Part shown: positions 54,258 to 63,173 of the stretch, piece by piece | Layout of the letters: each line of letters starts with the position of its first letter | Numbering within the stretch: position 1 is the stretch's first letter | Assembly: GCA_963740215.1 (NCBI GenBank) | Contig: CAVUDJ010000015.1 | Span: 682,001 to 746,000, forward strand | Direction of reading: 5' to 3' | Source: CAVVAL01 sp963740215 | Lineage (GTDB): Bacteria; Actinomycetota; Actinomycetes; Mycobacteriales; Cryptosporangiaceae | Length of the DNA stretch: 64,000 nucleotides | Position numbers and translations under genes: made by a program | Notes under the pieces: model-generated | Databases searched by the model: none | The model's input: only the letters and a program-made list of their open reading frames with translations | What the model was told of the DNA's origin: nothing

Positions 54258-54434
54258 TCACGGCTGCTCCCGGGACGCGTCCATGACCTCGTCGGCCCAG
54301 GTCCGGAACCGGCACGGCCACGCCTCGCGGCACCACAGGCAGGCGTCCACCGCCTGGGACTTGTTGTGCAGCACCAGCAACCGGTGCGCCTCGGCGATGT
54401 CCTGATCGGACGGTCCCCCGCTGTCGTTGTCCAT
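54258..54434 (-). CDS. Small CxxC protein, hypothetical
   Basis: 58 residues from ATG 54434 with AGAGG upstream. Sequence contains AEAHRLLVLHNKSQAVDACLWCREAWPCRFRTWADEV: three cysteines in CLWC..WPC, like small actinobacterial zinc-ribbon-type proteins. Function unknown. Confidence 0.6.
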   Translation of the reverse strand: MDNDSGGPSDQDIAEAHRLLVLHNKSQAVDACLWCREAWPCRFRTWADEVMDASREQP

Positions 54435-54987
54435 GCGTCTACCTCTCAGGGATGGGCGACGGCGCGCCGAGCTCGCCGGCCGGAGCCGGCAACCGGGGAG
54501 GGGCTGCGACGCGCCGCCGCGTCTGTGAGCCGGCAAAGGGGCCGACAGGCGAATGAGGTAACGGGACGGATACGGCAGAGCGCTGCCTGGCTGGCGCGAC
54601 CGAGCCGTACCCGTCCGTTCACCCGGCTCCAGCGTCCGATCAACAGCCGGAACCGGGGAGTCACCGCGGATCGGGTGGGCGACCGCACTTAGAGAACCGC
54701 GTAACCGCGCTCAAGGGAAGAGAAACGGCACCATTCGAATGCTAACTATTACATCTCGCGCCATGGAAGATTTCCGGCCAGTACGCGTGGTTGCCGGACA
54801 TTCTGCGCCGAACGTGGGCGTCGCCAGAGGGCGAGGTGTCGCCGAGTGATCGCGCATTAGCGGGATTCGGACATTCTTATTCGACACGGTGTCGAAAATA
54901 TCGCCACATAACGGGCGCCGGCGCGAGGGCGCCCCACCAGGTGGAACAGTCCACATCGGACTATTGCGCTGGACGCGCTGGCCCCCG
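54435..54987. other. Intergenic region with locally low GC, no gene recognised
   Basis: About 550 bp. Bases ~54700-54920 are visibly richer in A/T (AATGCTAACTATTACATC, CATTCTTATTCGACACGG) than the rest of the window. Short open frames on both strands lack ribosome sites and third-position bias. No tRNA or repeat family seen until element G1. Confidence 0.5.
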
Positions 54988-55165
54988 CAACTGTCGGGGT
55001 TTTGGCGGTATCGGGCGTCCGTTTAAGAGACGCATATCCGGACAGTCCGGTTCTGCGCGGGCCGGTTCGGCGCGCGGGTGGGCTTGGCCCGCGGGTGGGT
55101 TCGGCGCGCGGGTGGGCTCGACGCGCCGGCGGCGACGGCGCGCGGGTGGGCGCAGCGGCGGCCCG
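54988..55165. repeat. Element family G, copy 1, plus GCGCGGGTGGG minisatellite
   Basis: The core 54988-55051 begins CAACTGTCGGGG and ends CCGGACAGTCCGGTT. It is homologous along its length to 61195-61248. A degenerate ~20-bp array of GGTTCGGCGCGCGGGTGGG follows (about 55058-55165), as also happens after copy 2. Confidence 0.8.
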
Positions 55166-55187
55166 CCCTCGTTCGGGCACACAAAAG

Positions 55188-55216
55188 CGCCGGGCGGCCC
55201 TACGGGCTACCCGGCG
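55188..55216 (-). terminator. Rho-independent terminator of the small gene 55230-55424
   Basis: Arms CGCCGGGTAGCCC / GGGCCGCCCGGCG on the minus strand with a 3-nt loop. CTTTTGTG follows 1 nt later, giving a U-run. It lies 14 bp past the gene's stop. It is the only hairpin in the window with a clear U-tract. Confidence 0.8.
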
Positions 55217-55229
55217 TCTTTCGGGATGG

Positions 55230-55424
55230 TCAGTGGCTGGTCGGTGCCTCGGGGTGCACGTACCCGAGCGACTCGACAGGCAGGGGGAACTTCACATCGT
55301 CACCGAAGGGGCTGTTCGCGCCCTGGTACTCGCCCAGCATCTCGTTGACGGGCAGGTGGCCGTCCTTCATCACGGGGTTCTTCCCCTTGCCCGACTTCTT
55401 CGCCGGACCTGTGTCGGACGCCAT
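55230..55424 (-). CDS. Small conserved-looking hydrophilic protein
   Basis: 64 residues from ATG 55424 with GGAGGATCC upstream and its own terminator. Sequence: MASDTGPAKKSGKGKNPVMK, DGHLPVNEMLGEYQGANSPF, then GDDVKFPLPVESLGYVHPEA. No signal or membrane segment; unrecognised. The dedicated terminator and clear ribosome site support it. It is downstream of yidD on the same strand. Confidence 0.65.
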   Translation of the reverse strand: MASDTGPAKKSGKGKNPVMKDGHLPVNEMLGEYQGANSPFGDDVKFPLPVESLGYVHPEAPTSH

Positions 55425-55488
55425 GGATCCTCCTCGTGAACGCGCTCCTCGAGTGAACGATGGCCGATGCACCGGCCCGAGGCAAGTC

Positions 55489-55854
55489 TCAGCGCAGCGG
55501 GTCGGGAGTGCCGTACGGCACGTCTCGCGTGCAGCGGCGGATGCGGTCCGCGACGAGGCGTGATCCGTCGCGCAGTCCGTACCGGCGCACCGCCTGCGCA
55601 CCGTATTCGCTGCATGACGGGGTGTACCGGCAGCGGATCGGCAGGTGCGGGCTTATGCCCCGCTGGTACGCCCGGATGGCCGCCAGCCCGACCCGGCCCG
55701 GTGCGCTCGGCGTCGGAAGCGGGGTCAGCGTGGGGGGTGCGGTGCGCAGCACCGGGATGAACATGAGGAACAGATCACAGCCGCACACGTCGCAGTCACA
55801 CACGTCGCACCCGTCGAACTTGCGGCGCTTCTTGCGCCGACGGAACGCACCCAT
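55489..55854 (-). CDS. yidD: Membrane protein insertion efficiency factor YidD, Cys-rich N-terminus
   Basis: 121 residues from ATG 55854. The YidD signature is AAIRAYQRGISPHLPIRCRYTPSCSEYGAQAVRRYG, assisting YidC-dependent membrane insertion. The first ~40 residues are unusual: KKRRKFDGCDVCDCDVCGCDLF, with five cysteines in a CxxC-like array, then a hydrophobic stretch. YidD is normally next to rnpA/yidC; here it stands alone near the Helicase_C_3 gene. A metal site is possible but unproven. Confidence 0.88.
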   Translation of the reverse strand: MGAFRRRKKRRKFDGCDVCDCDVCGCDLFLMFIPVLRTAPPTLTPLPTPSAPGRVGLAAIRAYQRGISPHLPIRCRYTPSCSEYGAQAVRRYGLRDGSRLVADRIRRCTRDVPYGTPDPLR

Positions 55855-55913
55855 GTGGCCACCCCCTGGCACGACGGTCCCGCCCCCGTCTCCCGCCCGC
55901 TAGCGTAGGTCTG

Positions 55914-58271
55914 ATGAGCAAGTCCACGCACCGCAATCTGGCCGAGCATCTCCGGGCACTGCCCGACGAGAAGCTCGTCACGGTGCTGCGTGCGCGCCCC
56001 GACCTCGCCACGCCGGTGCCCACCGACATCTCCGTCCTGGCCACCCGTGCGCACACGCGAATGTCGGTGGCCCGGGCGCTCGAACAGCTCGACCGGTTCG
56101 CGCTGGAGATCCTCGACGCGCTGCGGCTCGGCGCAGGCGACATCGCCGGCCTGCGCGCGCTCGTCGCCGGCACAGCGCCTGAGCTGAGCGTCCGGCGCGC
56201 GGTCGATCGGCTGATCGACCTTGCGGTGGTCTGGCCGGACGGCGACGACCTCCACGTCACCGGCGCGGTCGAGGAGGTCTGCTCGCCGTACCCCGCCGGG
56301 CTGGGCCGTCCGGTCGGCGCGCTCCTCGCCAGCCTGGGATCCGCCCAGCTGGCGCCGGTGCTCGACGCCCTGCACCTGCCTCCCGCACGCCAGCCGGAGG
56401 CGTCGGCGCTGCTCATCGAGGCCCTGACGGACGACGTCCGGTTGCGCGCGCTGATCGCGGCAGCGCCGCCCGAGGCCAAGTCCGTGCTCGACCGGCTCGC
56501 CGCCGGGCCGCCCCTCGGCACGGTGCGGGACGCCCGCCGCGCGGTGCCCGCCGAGGACGCCGACACGCCCGTCCGCTGGCTGCTGGCGCATGGGCTGCTG
56601 GTCGCCATCGACGACGAGAGCGTCGAGCTGCCACGCGAGGTGGGCCTGCTCGTGCGGGGCGAGGCGCCACTCGGTCCGCTGCATCCGTCGCCGCCGGTCG
56701 CCACACCCACCCAGCACCTCAAGACCACTGTGGACGGATCCGGTGCCGGCCAGGTGATCGAGGTGGTCCGCCTCGTCGAGGCGCTGCTGGAGGAGTGCGC
56801 GGTCGAAGCGCCGGGAGTGCTGCGCGCGGGCGGTATCGGCGTCCGCGACCTGCGCCGGCTCGCCCGTGCCGCCGGGGTCGAGGAGCGCACCGCCGCCCTG
56901 CTGCTGGAGATCGCTCACGCCGCCGGGCTGCTCGACGACACCGGCGAGGCCGACCCCGAGTGGCTCCCGACCCCGAGCTACGACCGCTGGCACGCCGACC
57001 CCACCGAGGACCGCTGGAGCCGGCTCGCGCGGGCCTGGCTGACGATGGTGCGGCTACCCGGCCTGATCGGTCAGCGCGACGAGAAGGACCGGCCGATCGC
57101 GCCGCTCTCGTTCGAGGTGCAGCGGATCGGCGCCCCCGAGGTACGGCGGCTCGCGCTGGAGGTGCTCGCGGGGCAGCGCGCTGGCACTGCCGTGAGCCCG
57201 GCGGACGTCGTCGAGCAGCTCAGCTGGGACGCTCCACGTCGCGGCGGCCGGCACCGCGACAACGCGATCAGCTGGGCGCTGGACGAGGCCGCCATGCTCG
57301 GCGTCACCGGTCGCGGCGCGCTCACCGGGTACGGGCGCGCGCTGCTGGCCGGCGACGACCCGGCCGAGCTGCTGGCCGCGCAACTGCCCGAACCGCTCGA
57401 TCACGTGCTGGTCCAGGCCGACCTCACGGTCGTCGCCCCCGGACCGCTCCAGCCCGAGCTCGCCGCCGAGATGGCGCTGGTCGCCGACGTCGAGTCGGCC
57501 GGTGGCGCCACCGTGTACCGGGTCACGCAGGCCAGCATCCGGCGCGCGCTCGACGCCGGCCGCGCCGCCGGTGACCTGCACGGACTCTTCACGCAACGGT
57601 CCCGCACGCCGATCCCCCAGGCCCTGACGTACCTCATCGACGACGTGGCGAGGCGGCACGGCGGCCTCCGCGCGGGCGCCGCCGGGGCATACCTCCGCAG
57701 CGACGACGAGCCCCTGCTGAACGAGATCCTCGCCGACAAGCGCTGCGAGTCGCTGCGGCTGCGACGGCTCGCCCCGACCGTGCTCGTCACCGCAGCGATC
57801 CCGAACCGGCTGCTCGACACGCTGCGCGACGCCGGGTACGCGCCGGTGATCGAGGACGCCACGGGCGGCATCGTGCTGACCCGACCCGACGCGCGGCGTG
57901 CCCCGGTCAAGACCCGCACGATCCGCCCCGGCGCCGACCTGCCCAGCCTCGGCGACGACCACCTCGCCGAGGCCGTACGGGCGCTCCGACGCGGCGACGA
58001 ATCGGCCCGCACCGCGCGCAGGGCGCCGGTCACCACGACCGGACTCCCCGGGACGACCACCGCCACGACCCTCGCCGTCCTCCAACACGCCGCGCGGGAA
58101 CGCCAGCGCGTCGTGCTCGGCTACGTGGACGCGCACGGCGGAACGCTCGCCCGCACGGTGCTGCCGCTGTCGATCGGCGCCGGCTACCTCCGCGCCGAGG
58201 ACGAGCGCACCGACGTGCTGCACACGTTCGCGCTCCACCGCATCACCAGCGCCGCCCTGGTCGACGAGTAG
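55914..58271 (+). CDS. Helicase-associated protein (Helicase_C_3 family)
   Basis: 785 residues from ATG 55914. It starts NLAEHLRALPDEKLVTVLRARPDLATP and contains LDRFALEILDALRLG, repeated winged-helix-like segments and a C-terminal TLAVLQHAARERQRVVLGYVDAHGGTLARTVLPLSI. This matches large actinobacterial proteins with the Helicase_C_3 domain that co-occur with bacterial XPB. It has no Walker motifs of its own, so it is likely a partner or regulator of the XPB helicase at 61503-63164. Confidence 0.85.
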   Translation: MSKSTHRNLAEHLRALPDEKLVTVLRARPDLATPVPTDISVLATRAHTRMSVARALEQLDRFALEILDALRLGAGDIAGLRALVAGTAPELSVRRAVDRLIDLAVVWPDGDDLHVTGAVEEVCSPYPAGLGRPVGALLASLGSAQLAPVLDALHLPPARQPEASALLIEALTDDVRLRALIAAAPPEAKSVLDRLAAGPPLGTVRDARRAVPAEDADTPVRWLLAHGLLVAIDDESVELPREVGLLVRGEAPLGPLHPSPPVATPTQHLKTTVDGSGAGQVIEVVRLVEALLEECAVEAPGVLRAGGIGVRDLRRLARAAGVEERTAALLLEIAHAAGLLDDTGEADPEWLPTPSYDRWHADPTEDRWSRLARAWLTMVRLPGLIGQRDEKDRPIAPLSFEVQRIGAPEVRRLALEVLAGQRAGTAVSPADVVEQLSWDAPRRGGRHRDNAISWALDEAAMLGVTGRGALTGYGRALLAGDDPAELLAAQLPEPLDHVLVQADLTVVAPGPLQPELAAEMALVADVESAGGATVYRVTQASIRRALDAGRAAGDLHGLFTQRSRTPIPQALTYLIDDVARRHGGLRAGAAGAYLRSDDEPLLNEILADKRCESLRLRRLAPTVLVTAAIPNRLLDTLRDAGYAPVIEDATGGIVLTRPDARRAPVKTRTIRPGADLPSLGDDHLAEAVRALRRGDESARTARRAPVTTTGLPGTTTATTLAVLQHAARERQRVVLGYVDAHGGTLARTVLPLSIGAGYLRAEDERTDVLHTFALHRITSAALVDE

Positions 58272-58344
58272 GTGACTCCGGGGTAGGGCGGGCGGCGTCG
58301 TCCGTGTGTCCTGACGGCGTTTCGCCGCTGAACCGCGGAGTCAC
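58272..58344. terminator. Hairpin element family C, copy 2
   Basis: Imperfect arms GTGACTCCGGGGT / AACCGCGGAGTCAC, starting at the stop of the Helicase_C_3 gene and facing the convergent ankyrin gene. It is related to copy 1 at 42140-42209. Confidence 0.85.
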
Positions 58345-58415
58345 GGCAGGTGCGTGGACGGTCGCTGACGACGACGCCGGCCGGGCGCCGCAAGGACGGT
58401 TCGTGACGGTCGTAG

Positions 58416-59060
58416 CTAGGCGAGCTTTAGTCTTTCCACCAGCTTGTGGTGGCCGGCCGCAGCAGCGATGTCGGCCGCGGTGCGCCCGTCGTCGGTGGCC
58501 GGCCTTCCGCTCGCTCCGCACGCGAGGAGCAGGTCGGTGAGTTCGGCGTCGCCGTGCTGGGCAGCGGCCATGAGCGGTGTGTACCCGCCCTGCTGCACGG
58601 GGTCGGGGTTGACACCGGCGGCCAGCAGCATCGAGACGACACTCACCGACCGGCCGGCGAGCGCCGAGTGGAGCGGCCGGACGCGGGTGGCGTTGTCGGC
58701 GACCGCTTCGGGGTTGGCGCCGGCCCGGAGCAGGAGAGCCGCCGCGTACGGCGCGTCGAAGAAGGCGGCGAGATGGAGCGCGGTGAAGCCGTCGCCGGCG
58801 TAGGCGCCCACGTCGGCACCCGCGGCGAGGAGGGTAGCGAGCGTGTCGATGTCACCGAGGCCCGCGGCGTCGAACAGGTCGACCTCGGGCCCTGCGGCGA
58901 GCACGGCTTCGGCGAGGTCGAGGCGGCCCTCGTAGACGCAGCGCAGCACCGCGGAGACGCCGTCTGCACCGCGCACGGACGCGAGCTTCGGATCGGCGTC
59001 GAGGAGTTCACGTACCTGACTCAGATCCCCCGCGGCAATGGCGTCCAGCAAGGTGCCCAT
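58416..59060 (-). CDS. Ankyrin-repeat protein
   Basis: 214 residues from ATG 59060 (GGAGG 5 bp upstream; an upstream GTG at 59072 lacks it). About six ankyrin units are visible, e.g. DGVSAVLRCVYEGRLDLAEAVLAAG, DGFTALHLAAFFDAPYAAALLLRAGANP and GGYTPLMAAAQHGDAELTDLLLACGA. Soluble protein-protein interaction module; partner unknown. Confidence 0.93.
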   Translation of the reverse strand: MGTLLDAIAAGDLSQVRELLDADPKLASVRGADGVSAVLRCVYEGRLDLAEAVLAAGPEVDLFDAAGLGDIDTLATLLAAGADVGAYAGDGFTALHLAAFFDAPYAAALLLRAGANPEAVADNATRVRPLHSALAGRSVSVVSMLLAAGVNPDPVQQGGYTPLMAAAQHGDAELTDLLLACGASGRPATDDGRTAADIAAAAGHHKLVERLKLA

Positions 59061-59133
59061 ATGCGCCTCCACGTCGGCTAAGTGAGCAGCGCTCTATCTC
59101 TGCTCCCTCGACGGGAGGTTGTCAAGCAACGTC

Positions 59134-59172
59134 GTGAAGCGCCACGCCGGACGGATCGGCGCGGCGCTTCAC
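59134..59172. terminator. Hairpin element family F, copy 2
   Basis: Arms GTGAAGCGCCACGCCG / CGGCGCGGCGCTTCAC with a 7-nt loop, 13 bp past the stop of the L,D-transpeptidase (minus strand). It differs from copy 1 (42544-42583) by one arm substitution and a different loop. Confidence 0.88.
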
Positions 59173-59184
59173 GACGAAGGCGCG

Positions 59185-60048
59185 TCAGGTGCCCGGCTTG
59201 CGGCCGTACACGTGGACGGCTGTGCCCACCTCGGTCAGCCCGTAGAGAGCGACCGCGTCGCGGCGGAGCAGGTTGACGCAGCCGTGCGAGCCGGGGCTGT
59301 CGCCGTCGTACAGGTAGGACGGCGTCTGGTGGAAGCCCATGTCGGCGTTGAACTGCTGCCAGTACGGGAGCGGCACCTTGAAGATCGTGGAGATCGTGTG
59401 CTTCTTCTTGTTGCCGATGCGGTAGTGACCAGCGGGCGTGGCGAGCCCCGCACGGCCGGTGCGGATCGGCGCCGGGCCGAGCACGACGTCGCCGCCGCGC
59501 ACCACCCAGAACGTCTGGGCGGAGAGGTCGACGCAGATCATGGTGCCGCCGCCCGTGTCGCAACGGTCCAGGTTGGCGCGGGTGAGCCGGTCGACGATCC
59601 TGCCGGTCGTCGGGCCCGCGAGACCAGCGGCGGGACGCACGCCGTACCGGGTCTGGAACTTCTTGATCGCGGCACAGTCGGCCGGGCTCTGCTTGCCATC
59701 GACCGTGACCGCGCCCCACTGCGGGTGTGCGGCGAGGTACCGCTCGACGGCCAGCTGGGCGGGACCGGTCCTCGCGCACGGTCCGGTGGCCGGTTGGGGC
59801 TTGGGTTTAGGCGCCGCCGGCTTGGGCGCGGCAGGCGTCGACGGGCTGGACGAAGGGCTCTGGGACGGGCTCTGGGATGGCTCCACCGGCGTTGGCGACG
59901 AGGACGCGCTGGTACTCGCTGTGACCGGCGTCCGCTGACGCTCGTCCGCCACCGCGTACGGGCCGCCCAGGTAGGCACCGACGCCTACGCCGGCGGCCAC
60001 CGCCACGGCCAGCACACTGGCCGTCCACTTCCCCCGCCGTCCTAACAT
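59185..60048 (-). CDS. L,D-transpeptidase with peptidoglycan-binding domain
   Basis: 287 residues from ATG 60048; an ATG at 60093 is an alternative. A membrane anchor (TASVLAVAVAAGVGVGAYLGG), a Ser/Pro linker, a peptidoglycan-binding-like domain (GKQSPADCAAIKKFQTRYGV) and a YkuD domain with intact GFHQTPSY...GSHGCVNLL follow. It makes 3-3 cross-links in the wall. It is a paralogue of 1070-3214 but has the normal SHGC. Confidence 0.93.
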   Translation of the reverse strand: MLGRRGKWTASVLAVAVAAGVGVGAYLGGPYAVADERQRTPVTASTSASSSPTPVEPSQSPSQSPSSSPSTPAAPKPAAPKPKPQPATGPCARTGPAQLAVERYLAAHPQWGAVTVDGKQSPADCAAIKKFQTRYGVRPAAGLAGPTTGRIVDRLTRANLDRCDTGGGTMICVDLSAQTFWVVRGGDVVLGPAPIRTGRAGLATPAGHYRIGNKKKHTISTIFKVPLPYWQQFNADMGFHQTPSYLYDGDSPGSHGCVNLLRRDAVALYGLTEVGTAVHVYGRKPGT

Positions 60049-60217
60049 CTCGGCCCCTGCCTTCCCAACGTGGCCCCATTGTGACGTCACCATGCCGTAT
60101 CCGGTGTGTGCGGAGCGTGAAGTAGTCTCCAAACCGCGCGCGGCACGTTGCGGCGCTCCCGCTCTCAACGCTTCACGCTCCCGACAGGACAGCTCCCGTC
60201 TTCAGGAAGGCAGAACG

Positions 60218-61102
60218 ATGAGCGACGGTCCGTACGGTCCCCCGTCGCCCGGCGAGCCGCAGCCGCCGAGCTACCCGCAGCAGCCCCAGCCTCCGCAGAC
60301 ACCGCCGTTCCAGCAGCCACCACAGGCACCGCAACAGCCGCCGACCCCTCCTTACGGCCAGCCGCCCGCCTACGGTCAACCGCCCTACGGACCGCCGCCG
60401 GTTCCGCCCGTGCCACCGTCCGGTCCGCCGTACCCGGGCGGCGTGCCGTCGGGCTCGCCGTACCCGGGCATCCCCGGTGTGCCACCGCCGAAGAAGAGCT
60501 CGAACAAGGGTCTCTGGATCGGCCTCGGCATCGCCGCGCTGGTACTGCTCCTGCTCTGCTGCGGTGGCGGCATCGCACTCGTCGTGGCCAGCGTGAACGC
60601 CGCCCAGGACGAGATCGACAGGGCGATCCCGTCGCCCGAGTTCCCGACGCCGGCCGACACCGCGACGGACGACCCGACGGCCGCCGATCCCGAGCCGGGC
60701 GACAAGACGGGCTCGGTCGGCACGCCGGTACGGATGACGGATCTGGAGTTCACCATCGTGTCGAAGCCCAGCTGCGCGGCCGGTGATCTGGGCACCGGCG
60801 CCAACAAGGCATCGCCGCTGCGCGGACAGTTCTGCAAGGTGCCGATCAAGCTGGAGAACAAGGGCACCGACAGCAACTCCTGGGACTGCATCCGGCTGAC
60901 GATGGTCACCGCTCAGAACCCGAAGGCGTACTACTCGTCGTCCGGAAACCGCGCGCTCACCGGTGAGAACCGGTGCAACGCGCAGATCGCGCCCGGCGCC
61001 ACCTGGACCGCCACGATGGTGTTCGACATCGAGACCGGCGACACGCCGCGCTCGATCGTCTTCACCGAGGACTACCAGGGCAACGCGACCGTCCCGCTGT
61101 AG
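60218..61102 (+). CDS. Pro-rich membrane protein with DUF4352-like domain
   Basis: 294 residues from ATG 60218 with AGGAAGG. The N-terminal ~90 residues are Pro/Gln/Gly-rich (YGQPPAYGQPPYGPPPVPP), then one membrane helix (GLWIGLGIAALVLLLLCCGGGIALVV), an acidic linker and an extracellular beta domain: VGTPVRMTDLEFTIVSKPSC, FCKVPIKLENKGTDSNSWD, ATWTATMVFDIETGDTPRSIVF. Similar to DUF4352 (MPT63-like fold) surface proteins. Function unknown. Confidence 0.82.
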   Translation: MSDGPYGPPSPGEPQPPSYPQQPQPPQTPPFQQPPQAPQQPPTPPYGQPPAYGQPPYGPPPVPPVPPSGPPYPGGVPSGSPYPGIPGVPPPKKSSNKGLWIGLGIAALVLLLLCCGGGIALVVASVNAAQDEIDRAIPSPEFPTPADTATDDPTAADPEPGDKTGSVGTPVRMTDLEFTIVSKPSCAAGDLGTGANKASPLRGQFCKVPIKLENKGTDSNSWDCIRLTMVTAQNPKAYYSSSGNRALTGENRCNAQIAPGATWTATMVFDIETGDTPRSIVFTEDYQGNATVPL

Positions 61103-61440
61103 GCGCTAGCGCGGCAGGCGCGGGTTGACGGGCTAGCGCGCCAGGCGCGCCAGGCGCGTCAGCGCAGTTGGCGCGCTAGCGCGGCAACTGTCGGGGAAAT
61201 GGCTGTATCGAGCGCCGGTTTTGGGCACCGCTTCCCGGACAGTCCGGTTTCGGCGCGCGGTTTGGCGCGCGGGGTGGCGCGCGGGGCGGCGCGCGGTTTC
61301 GGCGCGCGGGGTGGCGCGGCGGCGCGGCGGGCGGCGCGCCCCGAACCGGCGGGCGGCGCGCCCCGAACGGGCGGGCGGTGCGGCCCGAACCGGCCGGTGG
61401 CACGCGCCTGAACCAGCCAGTGGCAGTGGAGTGGCAGTTC
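61103..61440. repeat. Composite repeat region with element G copy 2
   Basis: Three parts. First, 61109-61190: CTAGCGCGCCAGGCGCG-type direct and inverted repeats. Second, 61195-61248: element G copy 2. Third, about 61248-61400: a GGCGCGCGGGGT minisatellite. No gene is supported; frames through it are artefacts of the repeat composition. Confidence 0.75.
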
Positions 61441-61502
61441 ACGCGCCCCGGCCTGGGACAATGGCGGTTTCGTCCGTTCCCTGCCCCGGAGGCTGGCACC
61501 CC

Positions 61503-63164
61503 GTGTCCGACGGCCCGCTGATCGTCCAGTCCGACAAGACGCTGCTCCTGGAGATCGACCACCCCGAATCGACCTCGTGCCGCATGGCGATCGCGCCGTT
61601 CGCCGAGCTGGAGCGGGCGCCCGAACACGTCCACACGTACCGGCTCACGCCGCTCGGCCTGTGGAACGCCCGCGCGGCCGGCCACGACGCCGAGTCGGTG
61701 GTGGACGCGCTCGTCCGATACTCGCGGTACCCGGTGCCGCACGCGCTGCTGGTCGACGTCGCCGACACGATGGACCGGTACGGCCGCCTTCAGCTGAGTA
61801 GCCACCCGACGCACGGCCTTGTGCTGCACGCACTCGACCGCGCGGTTCTCACCGAGGTGGTGCGGAACAAGAAGATCGTGCCGATGCTCGGCGCGCGCAT
61901 CGACGACGACACCGTGGCCGTGCACCCGTCGGAGCGGGGCCGCCTCAAGCAGGTGCTGCTCAAGGTGGGCTGGCCCGCGGAAGACCTCGCCGGGTACGTC
62001 GACGGCGAGAAGCACCCGATCACGCTCCGCGAGGACGGCTGGCATCTCCGCGACTACCAGCGTCACGCGGTCGAGGGGTTCTGGGCCGGCGGGTCGGGCG
62101 TGGTCGTGCTGCCGTGCGGCGCGGGCAAGACGCTGGTCGGCGCGGCGGCGATGGCAGAGGCCGGCGCCACCACGCTGATCCTCGTCACGAACACGGTCGC
62201 GGGCCGGCAGTGGAAGCGAGAGCTGGTCGCCCGCACGTCGCTCACCGAGGACGAGATCGGCGAGTACTCGGGCGAGCGGAAGGAGATCCGGCCGGTCACG
62301 ATCGCCACGTACCAGGTGATGACCACCCGCCGGAAGGGCGAGTACCGCCACCTGGAGCTGTTCAGCGCCCGCGACTGGGGCCTCATCGTGTACGACGAGG
62401 TCCACCTGCTGCCGGCGCCGATCTTCCGGCTCACCGCGGATCTCCAGTCGCGCCGCCGGCTGGGTCTCACCGCCACCCTGGTCCGTGAGGACGGCCGCGA
62501 GGGCGATGTGTTCTCGCTCATCGGCCCGAAGCGGTACGACGCGCCGTGGAAGGACATCGAGGCGCAGGGCTGGATCGCACCTGCCGAGTGCGTCGAGGTG
62601 CGGGTCACCCTCACCGACGCCGAGCGCATGGCGTACGCGACGTCCGAGCCGGAGGAGCGGTACAGGGTCTGCGCCACCGCCCGCACCAAGCTGCCCGTCG
62701 TGCGGAAGCTGGTGGAGCGCCATCCCGACGAGCAGGTGCTCGTGATCGGCGCCTACCTCGACCAGCTGGACGACCTGGCCGCCGAGTTGGAGGCGCCGAT
62801 CATCCAGGGATCCACCACGAACAAGGAGCGCGAGCGGCTGTTCGACGCGTTCCGCAGCGGTGCGGTGAAGACGCTGGTGGTGTCCAAGGTCGCGAACTTC
62901 TCCATCGACCTGCCCGAGGCGGCGGTGGCGATCCAGGTCAGCGGCACGTTCGGGTCACGCCAGGAGGAGGCGCAGCGCCTCGGCCGGGTGCTGCGGCCCA
63001 AGGCCGACCGCAGGCAGGCTCACTTCTACACCGTGGTCGCCCGCGACACGCTCGATGCGGAGTACGCCGCGCACCGGCAACGGTTCCTGGCTGAGCAGGG
63101 GTACGCGTACACGATCGTGGACGCCGACGACGTGCTCGGCCCGCCGCTGCCCGAGATCGGCTGA
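61503..63164 (+). CDS. Bacterial XPB-type DNA helicase
   Basis: 553 residues from GTG 61503 (GGAGG 10 bp upstream); an in-frame ATG at 61461 is within repeat-adjacent sequence. Superfamily-2 motifs: LRDYQRHAVEGF (Q-like), Walker A VVVLPCGAGKTLVG, DEVH box VYDEVHLLP, LGLTATLVREDGRE, VSGTFGSRQEEAQRLGRVLRPK (VI). It starts VSDGPLIVQSDKTLLLEIDH, typical of actinobacterial XPB. ATP-dependent 3'-5' DNA unwinding in repair or transcription is the known role. Confidence 0.96.
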   Translation: MSDGPLIVQSDKTLLLEIDHPESTSCRMAIAPFAELERAPEHVHTYRLTPLGLWNARAAGHDAESVVDALVRYSRYPVPHALLVDVADTMDRYGRLQLSSHPTHGLVLHALDRAVLTEVVRNKKIVPMLGARIDDDTVAVHPSERGRLKQVLLKVGWPAEDLAGYVDGEKHPITLREDGWHLRDYQRHAVEGFWAGGSGVVVLPCGAGKTLVGAAAMAEAGATTLILVTNTVAGRQWKRELVARTSLTEDEIGEYSGERKEIRPVTIATYQVMTTRRKGEYRHLELFSARDWGLIVYDEVHLLPAPIFRLTADLQSRRRLGLTATLVREDGREGDVFSLIGPKRYDAPWKDIEAQGWIAPAECVEVRVTLTDAERMAYATSEPEERYRVCATARTKLPVVRKLVERHPDEQVLVIGAYLDQLDDLAAELEAPIIQGSTTNKERERLFDAFRSGAVKTLVVSKVANFSIDLPEAAVAIQVSGTFGSRQEEAQRLGRVLRPKADRRQAHFYTVVARDTLDAEYAAHRQRFLAEQGYAYTIVDADDVLGPPLPEIG

Positions 63165-63173
63165 GGCCGGCCG

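Noticed and set aside
54435..55230. tRNA or riboswitch in the long gap
   Set aside because: No cloverleaf, anticodon arm or known riboswitch core could be recognised by eye.
61159..61461. Arg/Ala-rich proteins encoded by the GC-rich repeats before XPB
   Set aside because: Composition follows the minisatellite; no ribosome site or conserved motif.
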